Source: Achromobacter spanius (GTDB lineage Bacteria; Pseudomonadota; Gammaproteobacteria; Burkholderiales; Burkholderiaceae_B). From it: a stretch of DNA of 64,000 nt. The translations under genes and the position numbers were made by a program. Below, in pieces: positions 40,144 to 47,591 of the stretch. Within the stretch, counting starts at the first letter, position 1. Each line of letters opens with the position of its first letter. Below the pieces are notes generated by a model. The model did no database searches. It had not been told where the DNA came from and saw only the letters and a program-made list of their open reading frames with translations. Where the stretch lies: contig NZ_CP025030.1 in the NCBI RefSeq assembly GCF_002812705.1, forward strand, positions 4,154,001-4,218,000. The letters are read 5' to 3'.

Positions 40144-40710
40144 ATGATGGATGCCATGACCTCCACGCAGGAGCGCCTGCTTCGCGCCACCGAACACCTT
40201 ATCTATCAAGGCGGCATTCATGCCACCGGAATGGACCTGATTGTGAAAACCTCGGGCGTGGCGCGCAAAAGCCTGTACAAGCACTATCCGAACAAAGACG
40301 CGCTGGTGGCGGCTGCCTTGCAAGCACGCGACGAACGCTGGATGCAGTGGTTCATCGCCGCCACTACCCAGGCCGAAACGCCGCGCGAGCGCTTGTTGTC
40401 CATCTTCGACGCCTTGCAGGAATGGTTCGAGTCCGACGGTTTTCGCGGATGCGCCTTCATTAACGCGGCAGGCGAAATCAGCGACCCCGCCAACCCCATC
40501 CGTGTAGTGTCGCGACTGCACAAAGCCCGTTTGCTGGAACACGTATTGCGATTGGCGCAGGACGCCAAGCTGCCTGACCCCGACGAGGCCGCGCGCCAAT
40601 TGTTGGTGCTGATCGACGGCGCGATCGCCGTGGCGCTGGTCACGGGCGATGTGTCGATTACCGCCAGCGCGCAGCGCGCCGCCGCCGCCCTCTTTCCGGC
40701 CGGCCAATGA
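40144..40710 (+). CDS. TetR family transcriptional regulator
   Basis: This 188-residue regulator has an N-terminal TetR helix-turn-helix (about 7-55; [32 protein letters not shown], split here) and a C-terminal ligand domain of the YcdC/C-terminal-13 style ([23 protein letters not shown]). The ATG at 40144 is preferred over 40099 because the latter would place a palindromic operator inside the coding region; 40147 and 40156 are also possible. It precedes a DUF1348 gene by 28 bases on the same strand, so both are probably co-transcribed and autoregulated. Confidence 0.92.
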   Translation: MMDAMTSTQERLLRATEHLIYQGGIHATGMDLIVKTSGVARKSLYKHYPNKDALVAAALQARDERWMQWFIAATTQAETPRERLLSIFDALQEWFESDGFRGCAFINAAGEISDPANPIRVVSRLHKARLLEHVLRLAQDAKLPDPDEAARQLLVLIDGAIAVALVTGDVSITASAQRAAAALFPAGQ

Positions 40711-40738
40711 CCTTTCCCCCACCCACAAGGCCCTTACG

Positions 40739-41218
40739 ATGACCTCGCAACCTGCATCCCGTCCCCCGCTGCCGCCCTTTACCCACAAAAGCGCGGTGCA
40801 GAAAGTCCGCCTTGCCGAAGACGGCTGGAACAGCCGCGATCCGGACAAGGTGGCGCTGGCCTATAGCCTGGATACGAACTGGCGCAACCGCGCGGAATTC
40901 GTCAAGAGCCGCGACGAAGCGCGCGCGTTCCTGGCGCGCAAATGGGCCAAGGAACTGGACTACCGCTTGATCAAGGAACTGTGGGCATTCACCGACAACC
41001 GTATCGCCGTGCGCTATGCCTACGAGTGGCACGACGATTCCGGCAACTGGTTCCGTTCCTATGGCAATGAAAACTGGGAGTTCGGCGAAGACGGCCTGAT
41101 GGTCAATCGCTACGCCTGCATCAATGATCTACCCATCAAGGAGGCCGACCGCAAGTTCCGCTGGCCGCTGGGCCGCCGCCCGGACGACCACCCGGGCTTG
41201 TCGGAACTGGGACTGTGA
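40739..41218 (+). CDS. DUF1348 / nuclear transport factor 2-like protein
   Basis: This 159-residue protein belongs to the DUF1348 branch of the SnoaL/NTF2-like fold. The family pattern is clear: [39 protein letters not shown] ([24 protein letters not shown], split here), [16 protein letters not shown] and [11 protein letters not shown]. The fold often binds small hydrophobic molecules, but a reaction is not known. It lies directly after the TetR gene, a pairing seen in other genomes, so that regulator probably controls it. Confidence 0.9.
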   Translation: MTSQPASRPPLPPFTHKSAVQKVRLAEDGWNSRDPDKVALAYSLDTNWRNRAEFVKSRDEARAFLARKWAKELDYRLIKELWAFTDNRIAVRYAYEWHDDSGNWFRSYGNENWEFGEDGLMVNRYACINDLPIKEADRKFRWPLGRRPDDHPGLSELGL

Positions 41219-41237
41219 ACCGTCCGCCCCGCACCCG

Positions 41238-41723
41238 CTACTCATACGCCTTCAACAACTTGCCAAGCAGGCGGCTCAGTTGCTCTTGCTCGGACGCGGT
41301 CAAGGGCGACAGCACTTCCGCTTGATTGCGCAGGTGCTCCACCACCGCCTCGTCGATCAGCTTGATGCCCGCCTTGGTCAGCATCACCAGCGTGGCGCGG
41401 CCGTCATCGGGGCTGGGGGTGCGCACCACCCACCCCGCTTTTTCCAGGCGATCGATCCGGTTGGTCATGCTGCCCGAAGAAATCATGGCGTCTTCGTATA
41501 GCGCCGTGGGCGTCAGCGCATAAGGCTTGCCGCTGCGGCGCAGCGTGGCCAGCACATCGAATTCACCAGGTTGCAGGCCGAATTCCGCAAAGAGCGGGTT
41601 GATCCGGTCGCGGGTGATCACCAGCGCGCACTCGCCCAAACGCCCGAGCACGCGCATGGTTGATACGTCCAGCTCGGGGCGCTCGCGGTTCCATTGCGCG
41701 ACGGCACGACTTGCTCTATCCAC
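41238..41723 (-). CDS. MarR family transcriptional regulator
   Basis: This 161-residue winged-helix regulator has the MarR core with GLQPGEFDVLATLRRSG, ALYEDAMISSGSMTNRIDRLEKAGWV (recognition helix, split here) and the wing DRRATLV-like DDGRATLVMLT. The start is a GTG at 41723 with GGAGG 7 bases upstream; a longer frame to 41804 would run through its operators. It is divergent from an MFS transporter, and two TTATCTTGACGTCAAGATAA-type palindromes lie in the 111-bp gap, so it probably represses both genes until a small ligand, perhaps an exported compound, binds. Confidence 0.92.
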   Translation of the reverse strand: MDRASRAVAQWNRERPELDVSTMRVLGRLGECALVITRDRINPLFAEFGLQPGEFDVLATLRRSGKPYALTPTALYEDAMISSGSMTNRIDRLEKAGWVVRTPSPDDGRATLVMLTKAGIKLIDEAVVEHLRNQAEVLSPLTASEQEQLSRLLGKLLKAYE

Positions 41724-41737
41724 GGGGTCTCCTCCAT

Positions 41738-41783
41738 TTATCTTGACGTCAAGATAAAATCCAAATATCTTGACGCCAAGATA
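41738..41783. promoter_or_regulatory. Two MarR-type palindromic operators
   Basis: TTATCTTGACGTCAAGATAA (41738-41757) is a perfect 20-bp palindrome and TATCTTGACGCCAAGATA (41766-41783) is a near-perfect second copy, centres 27 bp apart. They lie between the divergent MarR and MFS transporter genes, directly upstream of the MarR ribosome site. MarR dimers bind 16-20-bp palindromes with TCTTGA/TCAAGA arms. Confidence 0.85.
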
Positions 41784-41834
41784 GTTTACCGGAACGCCTC
41801 GCACGCCGCGATGCGTTCCGGCTTTGGAGCCACC

Positions 41835-43004
41835 GTGTCACCTTCTTGTTTGAACGCCTGGCGCATCGCCGCCATCATCCTGGTGGGGCTGAATCTGCGC
41901 CCCGTACTGGCGTCCGTTCCCCCTTTGCTGGACGTATTGCAAGCCGCCACCCGCATGTCCGATACGGCGGCCGGCCTGTTGACTGCGCTGCCCGTTTTCG
42001 TGATGGGCCTGGGCGCCTTGAGCGTGGCGCCGCTGCGTCGATTGGTCAGTGAGCACCACGGCATTGCGGCGGGCGTGGCGCTGATCATGGCGGCCACGGC
42101 AAGCCGTCTGTGGGCAGGCAATGCCAGCCTGATGCTGCTGACGGGCGTAATCGCGGGCTTGGGTATTGCCATCACGCAAGCCCTGCTTCCCCTGTACATC
42201 AAGACGCGGTTCTCGTCCGGCGTCAGCGCCATCATGGGCCTTTATTCGACCGCGATCATGGGCGGCGCGGCCGTGGCCAGCGTGGCCTCGCCCGTGATCG
42301 CGCAGCGAGCGGGATGGCCTGACGCGCTGGCGGCCTGGGCCTTGCCCGCGGGCGTGGCGTTGCTGTGTTGGTGGGTGGTGAACCGGGGCGGCGCAGCGCG
42401 CGCAACCGGGGTAACGATGCCGCGCGACATGCCCACCCCGCGTGCGCGGCGCTGGCTGCTGGCGGCGTTCTTTGGCCTGGGCACGGGTGCCTATACGCTG
42501 GTGCTGGCATGGCTTCCGCCGTATTACACGGCGCTGGGCTGGACGCCGCTGGCATCCGGGCAATTGTTGGGCGCGGTCACGGTGGCCGAGATTGCGGCGG
42601 GGTTGCTGGTGTCCTTGGCCATTGGCCGCTTGCCCGACCGCAGGCCCGCGCTGTTCACCGCGATAGGTGCGCTGGTGCTGGGCCTGCTTGGCCTGATCGC
42701 CGCGCCTGCCACGCTGGCCTGGCCCGCCGCCGTGCTGGCTGGACTGGGCATCGGCGCCTTGTTCCCGCTGTCCTTGATTGTGACGATGGACCACGCGGCA
42801 ACGCCCACTGAGGCAGGCCGCATGGCCGCGTTCGTGCAAGGCGTGGGCTATCTGATCGCGGCACTTTTTCCGTTTGCCGCCGGACTGATCCGCCAGCATA
42901 TGGCCGACTTGAAGCCGGCGTGGTTGTTGATGGCGGCGCTATGCGTGGTGTTGTTTGTGATAGCGGCTCGATTCCGTCCGATGCCAAGCGTCACGAAGGC
43001 TTGA
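41835..43004 (+). CDS. MFS transporter, CynX/NimT-like
   Basis: This 389-residue membrane protein has about 12 hydrophobic segments and the CynX/NimT start IILVGLNLRPVLASVPPLLD, with LLTALPVFVMGLGAL and the PLYIKTRFS loop also typical. Relatives include the cyanate transporter CynX and nitroimidazole efflux protein NimT. The GTG at 41835 with GGAG 5 bases upstream is preferred; the ATG at 41811 would add 8 residues. It is divergent from a MarR regulator with two operators between them, which suggests ligand-induced export or import. Confidence 0.88.
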   Translation: MSPSCLNAWRIAAIILVGLNLRPVLASVPPLLDVLQAATRMSDTAAGLLTALPVFVMGLGALSVAPLRRLVSEHHGIAAGVALIMAATASRLWAGNASLMLLTGVIAGLGIAITQALLPLYIKTRFSSGVSAIMGLYSTAIMGGAAVASVASPVIAQRAGWPDALAAWALPAGVALLCWWVVNRGGAARATGVTMPRDMPTPRARRWLLAAFFGLGTGAYTLVLAWLPPYYTALGWTPLASGQLLGAVTVAEIAAGLLVSLAIGRLPDRRPALFTAIGALVLGLLGLIAAPATLAWPAAVLAGLGIGALFPLSLIVTMDHAATPTEAGRMAAFVQGVGYLIAALFPFAAGLIRQHMADLKPAWLLMAALCVVLFVIAARFRPMPSVTKA

Positions 43005-43012
43005 CGGGTGAA

Positions 43013-43333
43013 TCAGGCCTCAGGCGCTGCCAGCGGCCCGGCGGTATGGCCGTCGATATGGCCTAGCGGCCGGCCGGGGTCCAACCGGTCGCGCACGCGC
43101 TGCTTCAGGACTTTGGCTTCCGGAAAACCGCCGTCGCTCTTGCGGTCCCAGATCAGATCACCGTTGTAGGTGATCTGAAAAATGCCACCCGTACCAGGCT
43201 GCAACACCACCTCGCCCAGGTCGGTGGAGAACGTGGAGAGCAGCTCTTGCGCCATCCATCCGGCGCGCAGCAACCACTGGCATTGCGTGCAGTAGAGGAT
43301 GACGATGCGGGGTCGAAAGGCCGGTGTATTCAT
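43013..43333 (-). CDS. SelT/SelW/SelH (Rdx) family protein
   Basis: This 106-residue thioredoxin-like protein has the Rdx pattern: IVILYCTQCQWLLRAGWMAQELL (CxxC redox motif in CTQC, split here) and the TGGIFQITYNGDLIWDRKSDGGFPE segment typical of bacterial SelW-like proteins. Cysteine stands where selenocysteine occurs in animal homologues. Its role is probably thiol redox chemistry, but substrates are unknown. The start at 43333 lacks a clear ribosome site; ATG at 43369 is an alternative. It converges with the MFS gene upstream and is divergent from the Bcr/CflA exporter. Confidence 0.88.
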   Translation of the reverse strand: MNTPAFRPRIVILYCTQCQWLLRAGWMAQELLSTFSTDLGEVVLQPGTGGIFQITYNGDLIWDRKSDGGFPEAKVLKQRVRDRLDPGRPLGHIDGHTAGPLAAPEA

Positions 43334-43447
43334 GGGGAAATATTCTACTGCGCGTGTCGGTTCTGTCATCGCTCCAACACTTGTCCGCTGCGCCATTCGT
43401 GGATAATGTCGGGTTTTCCCGGATGCGAATCGCACCCAAAGCCTGTC

Positions 43448-44644
43448 ATGACATCTGCTGCTTCCACCCCTGGCCAACGCTGGCTGATCGGTCTCTTGAT
43501 GGGGCTGGTCACGCTCACGCCGATGGGTATCGATATCTACCTGCCTTCGCTGCCCGCCATGGCGGCGGGGTTTGGCGAGCCCGTCAGCGCGCTACAGGCC
43601 AGCATCACGCTGTTCATCTTTGCCGTGGGCCTGGGTCAGATGTTGATTGGCCCCCTGGCGGATCGCTACGGACGTCGGCCCGTTGCGTTGGGCGGGGCCA
43701 TGGCCTATCTGGCCGGCTCGGCCTTGGGCGCGGCCGCGTCCACGCTTGAAGTGTTTTACGTGGCCCGTGTCATTCAAGGCTTGGGCGCATGTTCGGCGTC
43801 GCTGGTCGCGTTTGCCGCCGTGCGTGACAAGTTCAGCCCTGCCGTGGGCGCGCGTGTCTACAGCTATTTGAACGGCGCCTTGTGCACCGTGCCGGCCTTG
43901 GCGCCCATGCTCGGTGGCGCGCTGGCGGTGCATGCCGGATGGCGCAGCACGTTTGTCTTCATGGTGTTGTTCGCGTTTGCCTTGATGGTGCTCCTCGCGC
44001 GGCGTTTCCAGGAAACGCGCGCCACGCCCACCACGCCACGCGGCCCGCTCTACAGCCTGCCTCGGTATCTGCCCATCATCGCCAGCGGGCGGTTTTTGTA
44101 CTTTGCCCTGTTCGGCATGGCGGGCATGGCGATGATCCTGGTCTTTGTGTCGGCCGCGCCCGTGGTGCTGGTGCAGCAACTGGGCTATTCCGAGCTTGGT
44201 TTTTCGGCTTGGTTCGGCGGCAACGCCGCGATCAACATTGCGGCTTTTTTCCTGGCGCCTGCCTTCATCGCCCGGTTCGGGCGCCATACGATGGTGCGGG
44301 TCGGCATGGTCGCGCTGCTATTGGCATCGGCCATGCATGCCGCCGCGTGGTGGTGGATGCCGCTGTCGGCGTGGGCGTTCATGCTGCCCGTGGCCGTGCT
44401 GACCGTGGGGTTCTCCTTGGCCTTGGGCTCCGGCCTGAGCCTGGCGCTGGAGCCTTTCGCCGACCGCGCCGGCACGGCCGCCGCCGTGTACGGTCTGTTC
44501 CAGATGAGCGGCTCGGCGGTCGTCGCAACCGTGTTGCTGGACAGCGGCATGGCGCCGCAAGCCGCGATGGCGCTGATCGGCCTGCTGATTGTGACGCCGC
44601 TCTTGCTCCTGACGCCCGGCATGGCGCGGCGCCTGGTGGGCTGA
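43448..44644 (+). CDS. Bcr/CflA family multidrug efflux MFS transporter
   Basis: This 398-residue transporter has about 12 membrane segments and clear Bcr/CflA marks: LTPMGIDIYLPSLPAM in helix 1, the MFS motif GPLADRYGRRPV between helices 2 and 3, and RVIQGLGACSASL in helix 4. Family members expel bicyclomycin, chloramphenicol or other drugs using the proton gradient. The ATG at 43448 fits the start of helix 1. Its stop codon lies in the first unit of a 14-bp tandem repeat. Confidence 0.9.
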   Translation: MTSAASTPGQRWLIGLLMGLVTLTPMGIDIYLPSLPAMAAGFGEPVSALQASITLFIFAVGLGQMLIGPLADRYGRRPVALGGAMAYLAGSALGAAASTLEVFYVARVIQGLGACSASLVAFAAVRDKFSPAVGARVYSYLNGALCTVPALAPMLGGALAVHAGWRSTFVFMVLFAFALMVLLARRFQETRATPTTPRGPLYSLPRYLPIIASGRFLYFALFGMAGMAMILVFVSAAPVVLVQQLGYSELGFSAWFGGNAAINIAAFFLAPAFIARFGRHTMVRVGMVALLLASAMHAAAWWWMPLSAWAFMLPVAVLTVGFSLALGSGLSLALEPFADRAGTAAAVYGLFQMSGSAVVATVLLDSGMAPQAAMALIGLLIVTPLLLLTPGMARRLVG

Positions 44645-44721
44645 ATTCGGCGGGCTGAACACCGCGGGCTGAATACCCTGGGCTGAACCCAGCGGGCGGA
44701 GTTCGGCGCGCGGAACGGGGC
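44638..44721 (+). repeat. Six 14-bp tandem repeats across the Bcr/CflA stop codon
   Basis: Six contiguous 14-bp units run from 44638 to 44721. The first four begin GGGCTGAA and the last two have drifted (GGGCGGAG, GCGCGGAA). The first unit contains the transporter stop codon TGA. The array ends about 50 bases before the crotonase gene and may include its promoter. Confidence 0.85.
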
Positions 44722-44769
44722 GGATCGGCTTGCGCTAGTATCCAGGAAACACTTATTCCTGGAGACAAC

Positions 44770-45576
44770 ATGGCCCCGGATTCCCTGAACAACCAAGCCT
44801 CGCTGGAACCTCTGCTGCTGCGCAGCTCGGCGGGCGGCGTCGTCACGCTGCGCCTGAATCGGCCCTCGCAGTTCAACGCGCTGTCCGAAGGCCTGCTGGC
44901 TGCCTTGCAGCACGAGATCGACGCCTTGGCCAGCGACCCCGATGTGCGTTGCGTGGTGCTGGAATCCGCGGGCCGGGCGTTTTGTGCGGGCCATGACCTG
45001 CGGGAAATGCGCAGCCAGCCTTCCCTGGATTACTACCGCGCGCTGTTCCGTAAATGCGGAAATGTCATGCAAGGTTTGCAAGCGCTGCCCGTGCCCGTCA
45101 TTGCCAAGGTCCATGGCATCGCGACGGCGGCGGGTTGCCAATTGGTGGCCAGTTGCGACCTTGCCGTGGCCGCGGACACGGCGCGCTTCGCGGTGTCGGG
45201 CATCAACGTGGGGTTGTTTTGCTCGACGCCCGCCGTGGCGCTCAGCCGCAACGTGTCCGCCAAGCGCGCCTTCGAAATGCTGGTCACCGCGCGCTTCATC
45301 GATGCGGCGCAGGCGCGCGACTGGGGGCTGATCAACGATGCCGTGCCCGAGGCCGAACTGGATGCGCGGGTCGATGCGCTGGCGGCAGATATTCTTGCCA
45401 AGAGTCCCACCGCCATCCGCTACGGCAAGCGCATGTTCTACCAGCAACGTCAGATGGCGTTGGCCGACGCTTACGACTATGCCGGCGACGTGATGGCGCG
45501 CAACATGATGGAAGCCGACGCCTGCGAAGGCATCGACGCCTTCCTGCAAAAGCGCGCGCCGCGCTGGCAGTCCTAG
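44770..45576 (+). CDS. Crotonase (enoyl-CoA hydratase-like) family protein lacking catalytic glutamates
   Basis: This 268-residue crotonase-fold protein has the oxyanion-hole regions FCAGHDLREMR and GIATAAGCQLVASCD. In true enoyl-CoA hydratases two glutamates do the chemistry, in GGxCEL and FxxPEI; here these read AGCQLV and AVSGIN, so both are missing. With NVGLFCSTPAVALSR it resembles the ECHDC3 clade, whose activity is uncertain. Annotation as a hydratase is therefore unsafe. A good GGAGA site precedes the ATG. Its stop shares the palindrome CTAG with the stop of the convergent chromate transporter. Confidence 0.9.
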   Translation: MAPDSLNNQASLEPLLLRSSAGGVVTLRLNRPSQFNALSEGLLAALQHEIDALASDPDVRCVVLESAGRAFCAGHDLREMRSQPSLDYYRALFRKCGNVMQGLQALPVPVIAKVHGIATAAGCQLVASCDLAVAADTARFAVSGINVGLFCSTPAVALSRNVSAKRAFEMLVTARFIDAAQARDWGLINDAVPEAELDARVDALAADILAKSPTAIRYGKRMFYQQRQMALADAYDYAGDVMARNMMEADACEGIDAFLQKRAPRWQS

Positions 45577-46829
45577 GCGAAATAGGCCAGCGCCCAACCG
45601 CCTGTGGCCGCCAGCAGGACGACCCACACGGCCGACCAGCGGGCATAGACCAGCAAGGCGAACAGCAGCAAGGCAAGGCCGAAGTCGGCCTTGTTCAAGA
45701 TGGCGCTGGTCCACACCGGGTCATACAGCGCCGCCAACAGGATGCCGACCACGCTGGCGTTCACGCCCGCGATCATGTTGCGCACGCCAGGGAGCCGCCG
45801 CAGGCCTTCCCAGAACGGCAAGGCGCCCGCCACCAGCAAGGCGCCGGGCAAGAAGATCACGCACAAGAGCACCAAGCCGCCCAGCCAGCCCGACAGCGGG
45901 CCGGACGACATGGCGCCCAGGAAGGCGGCAAAGGCGAACAGCGGCCCCGGCATCGCTTGCGCCGCGCCGTAGCCGGCCAGGAAGTCGGCGCTGGACACCA
46001 TGCCGCCCGATACCGCCGTGGCGTCCAGCAAGGGCAGCACCACATGCCCACCGCCAAACACCAAGGCGCCCGCGCGATAGAACCCGGCAATCTGCGCCGC
46101 CACCGACGACTCCGACACGGCCGCCCACACCGGCAGGCCCACCAGCAGCGCCACAAAAAGCGCCAGCGCCACATAAGCCGCGCCTCGCGACGCGCCCAGG
46201 GAATGGGTGGCCATGATGGGTCGGGGCGGCAGTTGCAACGCCGCCGCACCCACCACGGCACCCAGCAAGATGGCGCTGATCTGCCCCCAGGCGGTGGGCA
46301 GCACGATGGTGATCAGGGCGGCGGCCACCGCCAACCCGGCCCTGGGACTGTCAGGGCACAGCGTGCGGCCCATGCCCCACACGGCCTGGGCCACGATCGC
46401 CACGGCGGCGACCTTCAGCCCGTGTATGACGGCGGACCCGGACAGCCAGCCGAAATGGGTCAGGCCCATCGCAAACCCAATCAGCGCCAGCGCGGTCGGC
46501 AGCGTGAACGCCATCCAGGCCGCCGCCATGCCGGCCCATCCGGCGCGGCGCAGGCCAAGCGCCATGCCGACCTGGCTGCTGGCCGGGCCTGGCAGAAACT
46601 GGCACAGGGCCACGAGATCCGAATAAGCGTAGTCATCCAACCACTGTCGCCGGTCCACGAATTCCGTACGGAAGTACGCCAGGTGCGCCACCGGGCCGCC
46701 AAACGAGGTCAGGCCCAAACGCAGAAACACCAGGAAGACTTCAAGACAGGATCCGCGCGACGGCTGCGCGTGTTCGTGGGCGGCGGCCGTGCTGGCGACG
46801 TGCTCGTCGTGCGATGGAGGGTGCGGCAT
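45573..46829 (-). CDS. chrA: Chromate transporter ChrA, long-chain type
   Basis: This 418-residue protein has the two homologous ChrA halves. The first has FLRLGLTSFGGPVAHLAYFR and CQFLPGPASSQVG; the second has FGGGHVVLPLLDA and QAMPGPLFAFAAFLGA. About 10-12 membrane segments are expected. ChrA exports chromate and gives chromate resistance. The start at 46829 precedes a His-rich N-terminus (HDEH, AHEHAQ) that could bind metal. No chrB regulator is adjacent. The gene ends on the same CTAG as the crotonase gene. Confidence 0.92.
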   Translation of the reverse strand: MPHPPSHDEHVASTAAAHEHAQPSRGSCLEVFLVFLRLGLTSFGGPVAHLAYFRTEFVDRRQWLDDYAYSDLVALCQFLPGPASSQVGMALGLRRAGWAGMAAAWMAFTLPTALALIGFAMGLTHFGWLSGSAVIHGLKVAAVAIVAQAVWGMGRTLCPDSPRAGLAVAAALITIVLPTAWGQISAILLGAVVGAAALQLPPRPIMATHSLGASRGAAYVALALFVALLVGLPVWAAVSESSVAAQIAGFYRAGALVFGGGHVVLPLLDATAVSGGMVSSADFLAGYGAAQAMPGPLFAFAAFLGAMSSGPLSGWLGGLVLLCVIFLPGALLVAGALPFWEGLRRLPGVRNMIAGVNASVVGILLAALYDPVWTSAILNKADFGLALLLFALLVYARWSAVWVVLLAATGGWALAYFA

Positions 46830-46925
46830 GGGACGTGGGCTTCTTGGTCGGTCGGAGCGCCGGAACCTCGCTCCTGTTCCAAGCTTATAGCCGGGGCACG
46901 GGCCGCTTTCAAGCACCGCTTTCAT

Positions 46926-47046
46926 ACAACGTTTCAGCCTAGGCATGGCCCAGAACTAAACACTATTTATGGCACTTCTGGTCTGGGCCAATCTGCCGCA
47001 TCCTACGGGTTCCTGATGGCTTCCCTCTTTCAACAACAACGTTTCA
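46926..47046. promoter_or_regulatory. Control region between chrA and the AhpD-like gene
   Basis: ACAACGTTTCA occurs twice in direct orientation, at 46926-46936 and 47036-47046, the second just before the ribosome site of the AhpD-like gene. Between them TGGCCCAGA (46946-46954) and TCTGGGCCA (46982-46990) form a perfect 9-bp inverted repeat around an AT-rich 27-base centre containing CACTATTTATGGC. This is the probable promoter/operator region of the AhpD-like gene. Confidence 0.5.
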
Positions 47047-47062
47047 ATAAAGGTAGATCTAC

Positions 47063-47542
47063 ATGACCCAGCGGTTGGATTACTTCCAGGTGTCGGCGCA
47101 ACTGTCCAAGAAGTACATGGACTTCAGCGCGGCCATGAAAAATGTGCCCGTGATCGAGGAATTTGGCGACCTGGTCGACATCCGCGCCTCGCAGATCAAC
47201 GGTTGCGGCTTTTGCCTGGACATGCACGTCAAGCAGGCCAAGATCCGTGGCGAACGCGAACTGCGCTTGCACCACGTGGCCATCTGGCGTGAGTCGACGC
47301 TGTTCTCGGCACGCGAACGCGCCGCGTTGGCCTGGACCGAAGCCTTGACCACCCTGCCCGCCCATGGCGTGCCGAACGAGGTCTATGAAGCAGTACGCGC
47401 GCAATTGTCCGAATCGGAAATCTCGGACCTGACGTTCCGCGTGGTGGCCATCAATGGCTGGAACCGTCTGAACGTGGCGTTTCGCACCGTGCCCGGCTCG
47501 GCCGACGCCGCCTTCGGCCTGGACAAAGCCGGCTTGAATTGA
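47063..47542 (+). CDS. Carboxymuconolactone decarboxylase family (AhpD-like) protein
   Basis: This 159-residue helical protein has the AhpD-type redox motif CGFCLDMHVKQA (CxxC followed by histidine, about residues 49-57) and the HHVAIWRES and ALAWTEALT segments. Such proteins are small thiol peroxidases or carboxymuconolactone decarboxylase relatives; the CxxCxxxH motif supports a peroxidase/redox role. AAGGTAG precedes the ATG. It is a single-gene unit and faces the MocR regulator's 3' end. Confidence 0.9.
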   Translation: MTQRLDYFQVSAQLSKKYMDFSAAMKNVPVIEEFGDLVDIRASQINGCGFCLDMHVKQAKIRGERELRLHHVAIWRESTLFSARERAALAWTEALTTLPAHGVPNEVYEAVRAQLSESEISDLTFRVVAINGWNRLNVAFRTVPGSADAAFGLDKAGLN

Positions 47543-47591
47543 GCACGCGGGCCGGCAGTACCTCAGCCGCGCTGCGGCGGCACATCGGCCG

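Noticed and set aside
45054-47066. A 670-codon plus-strand frame over the crotonase end and chrA.
   Set aside because: It lies antisense to ChrA and out of frame with the crotonase, and has His/Gln/Arg-rich composition without domain pattern.
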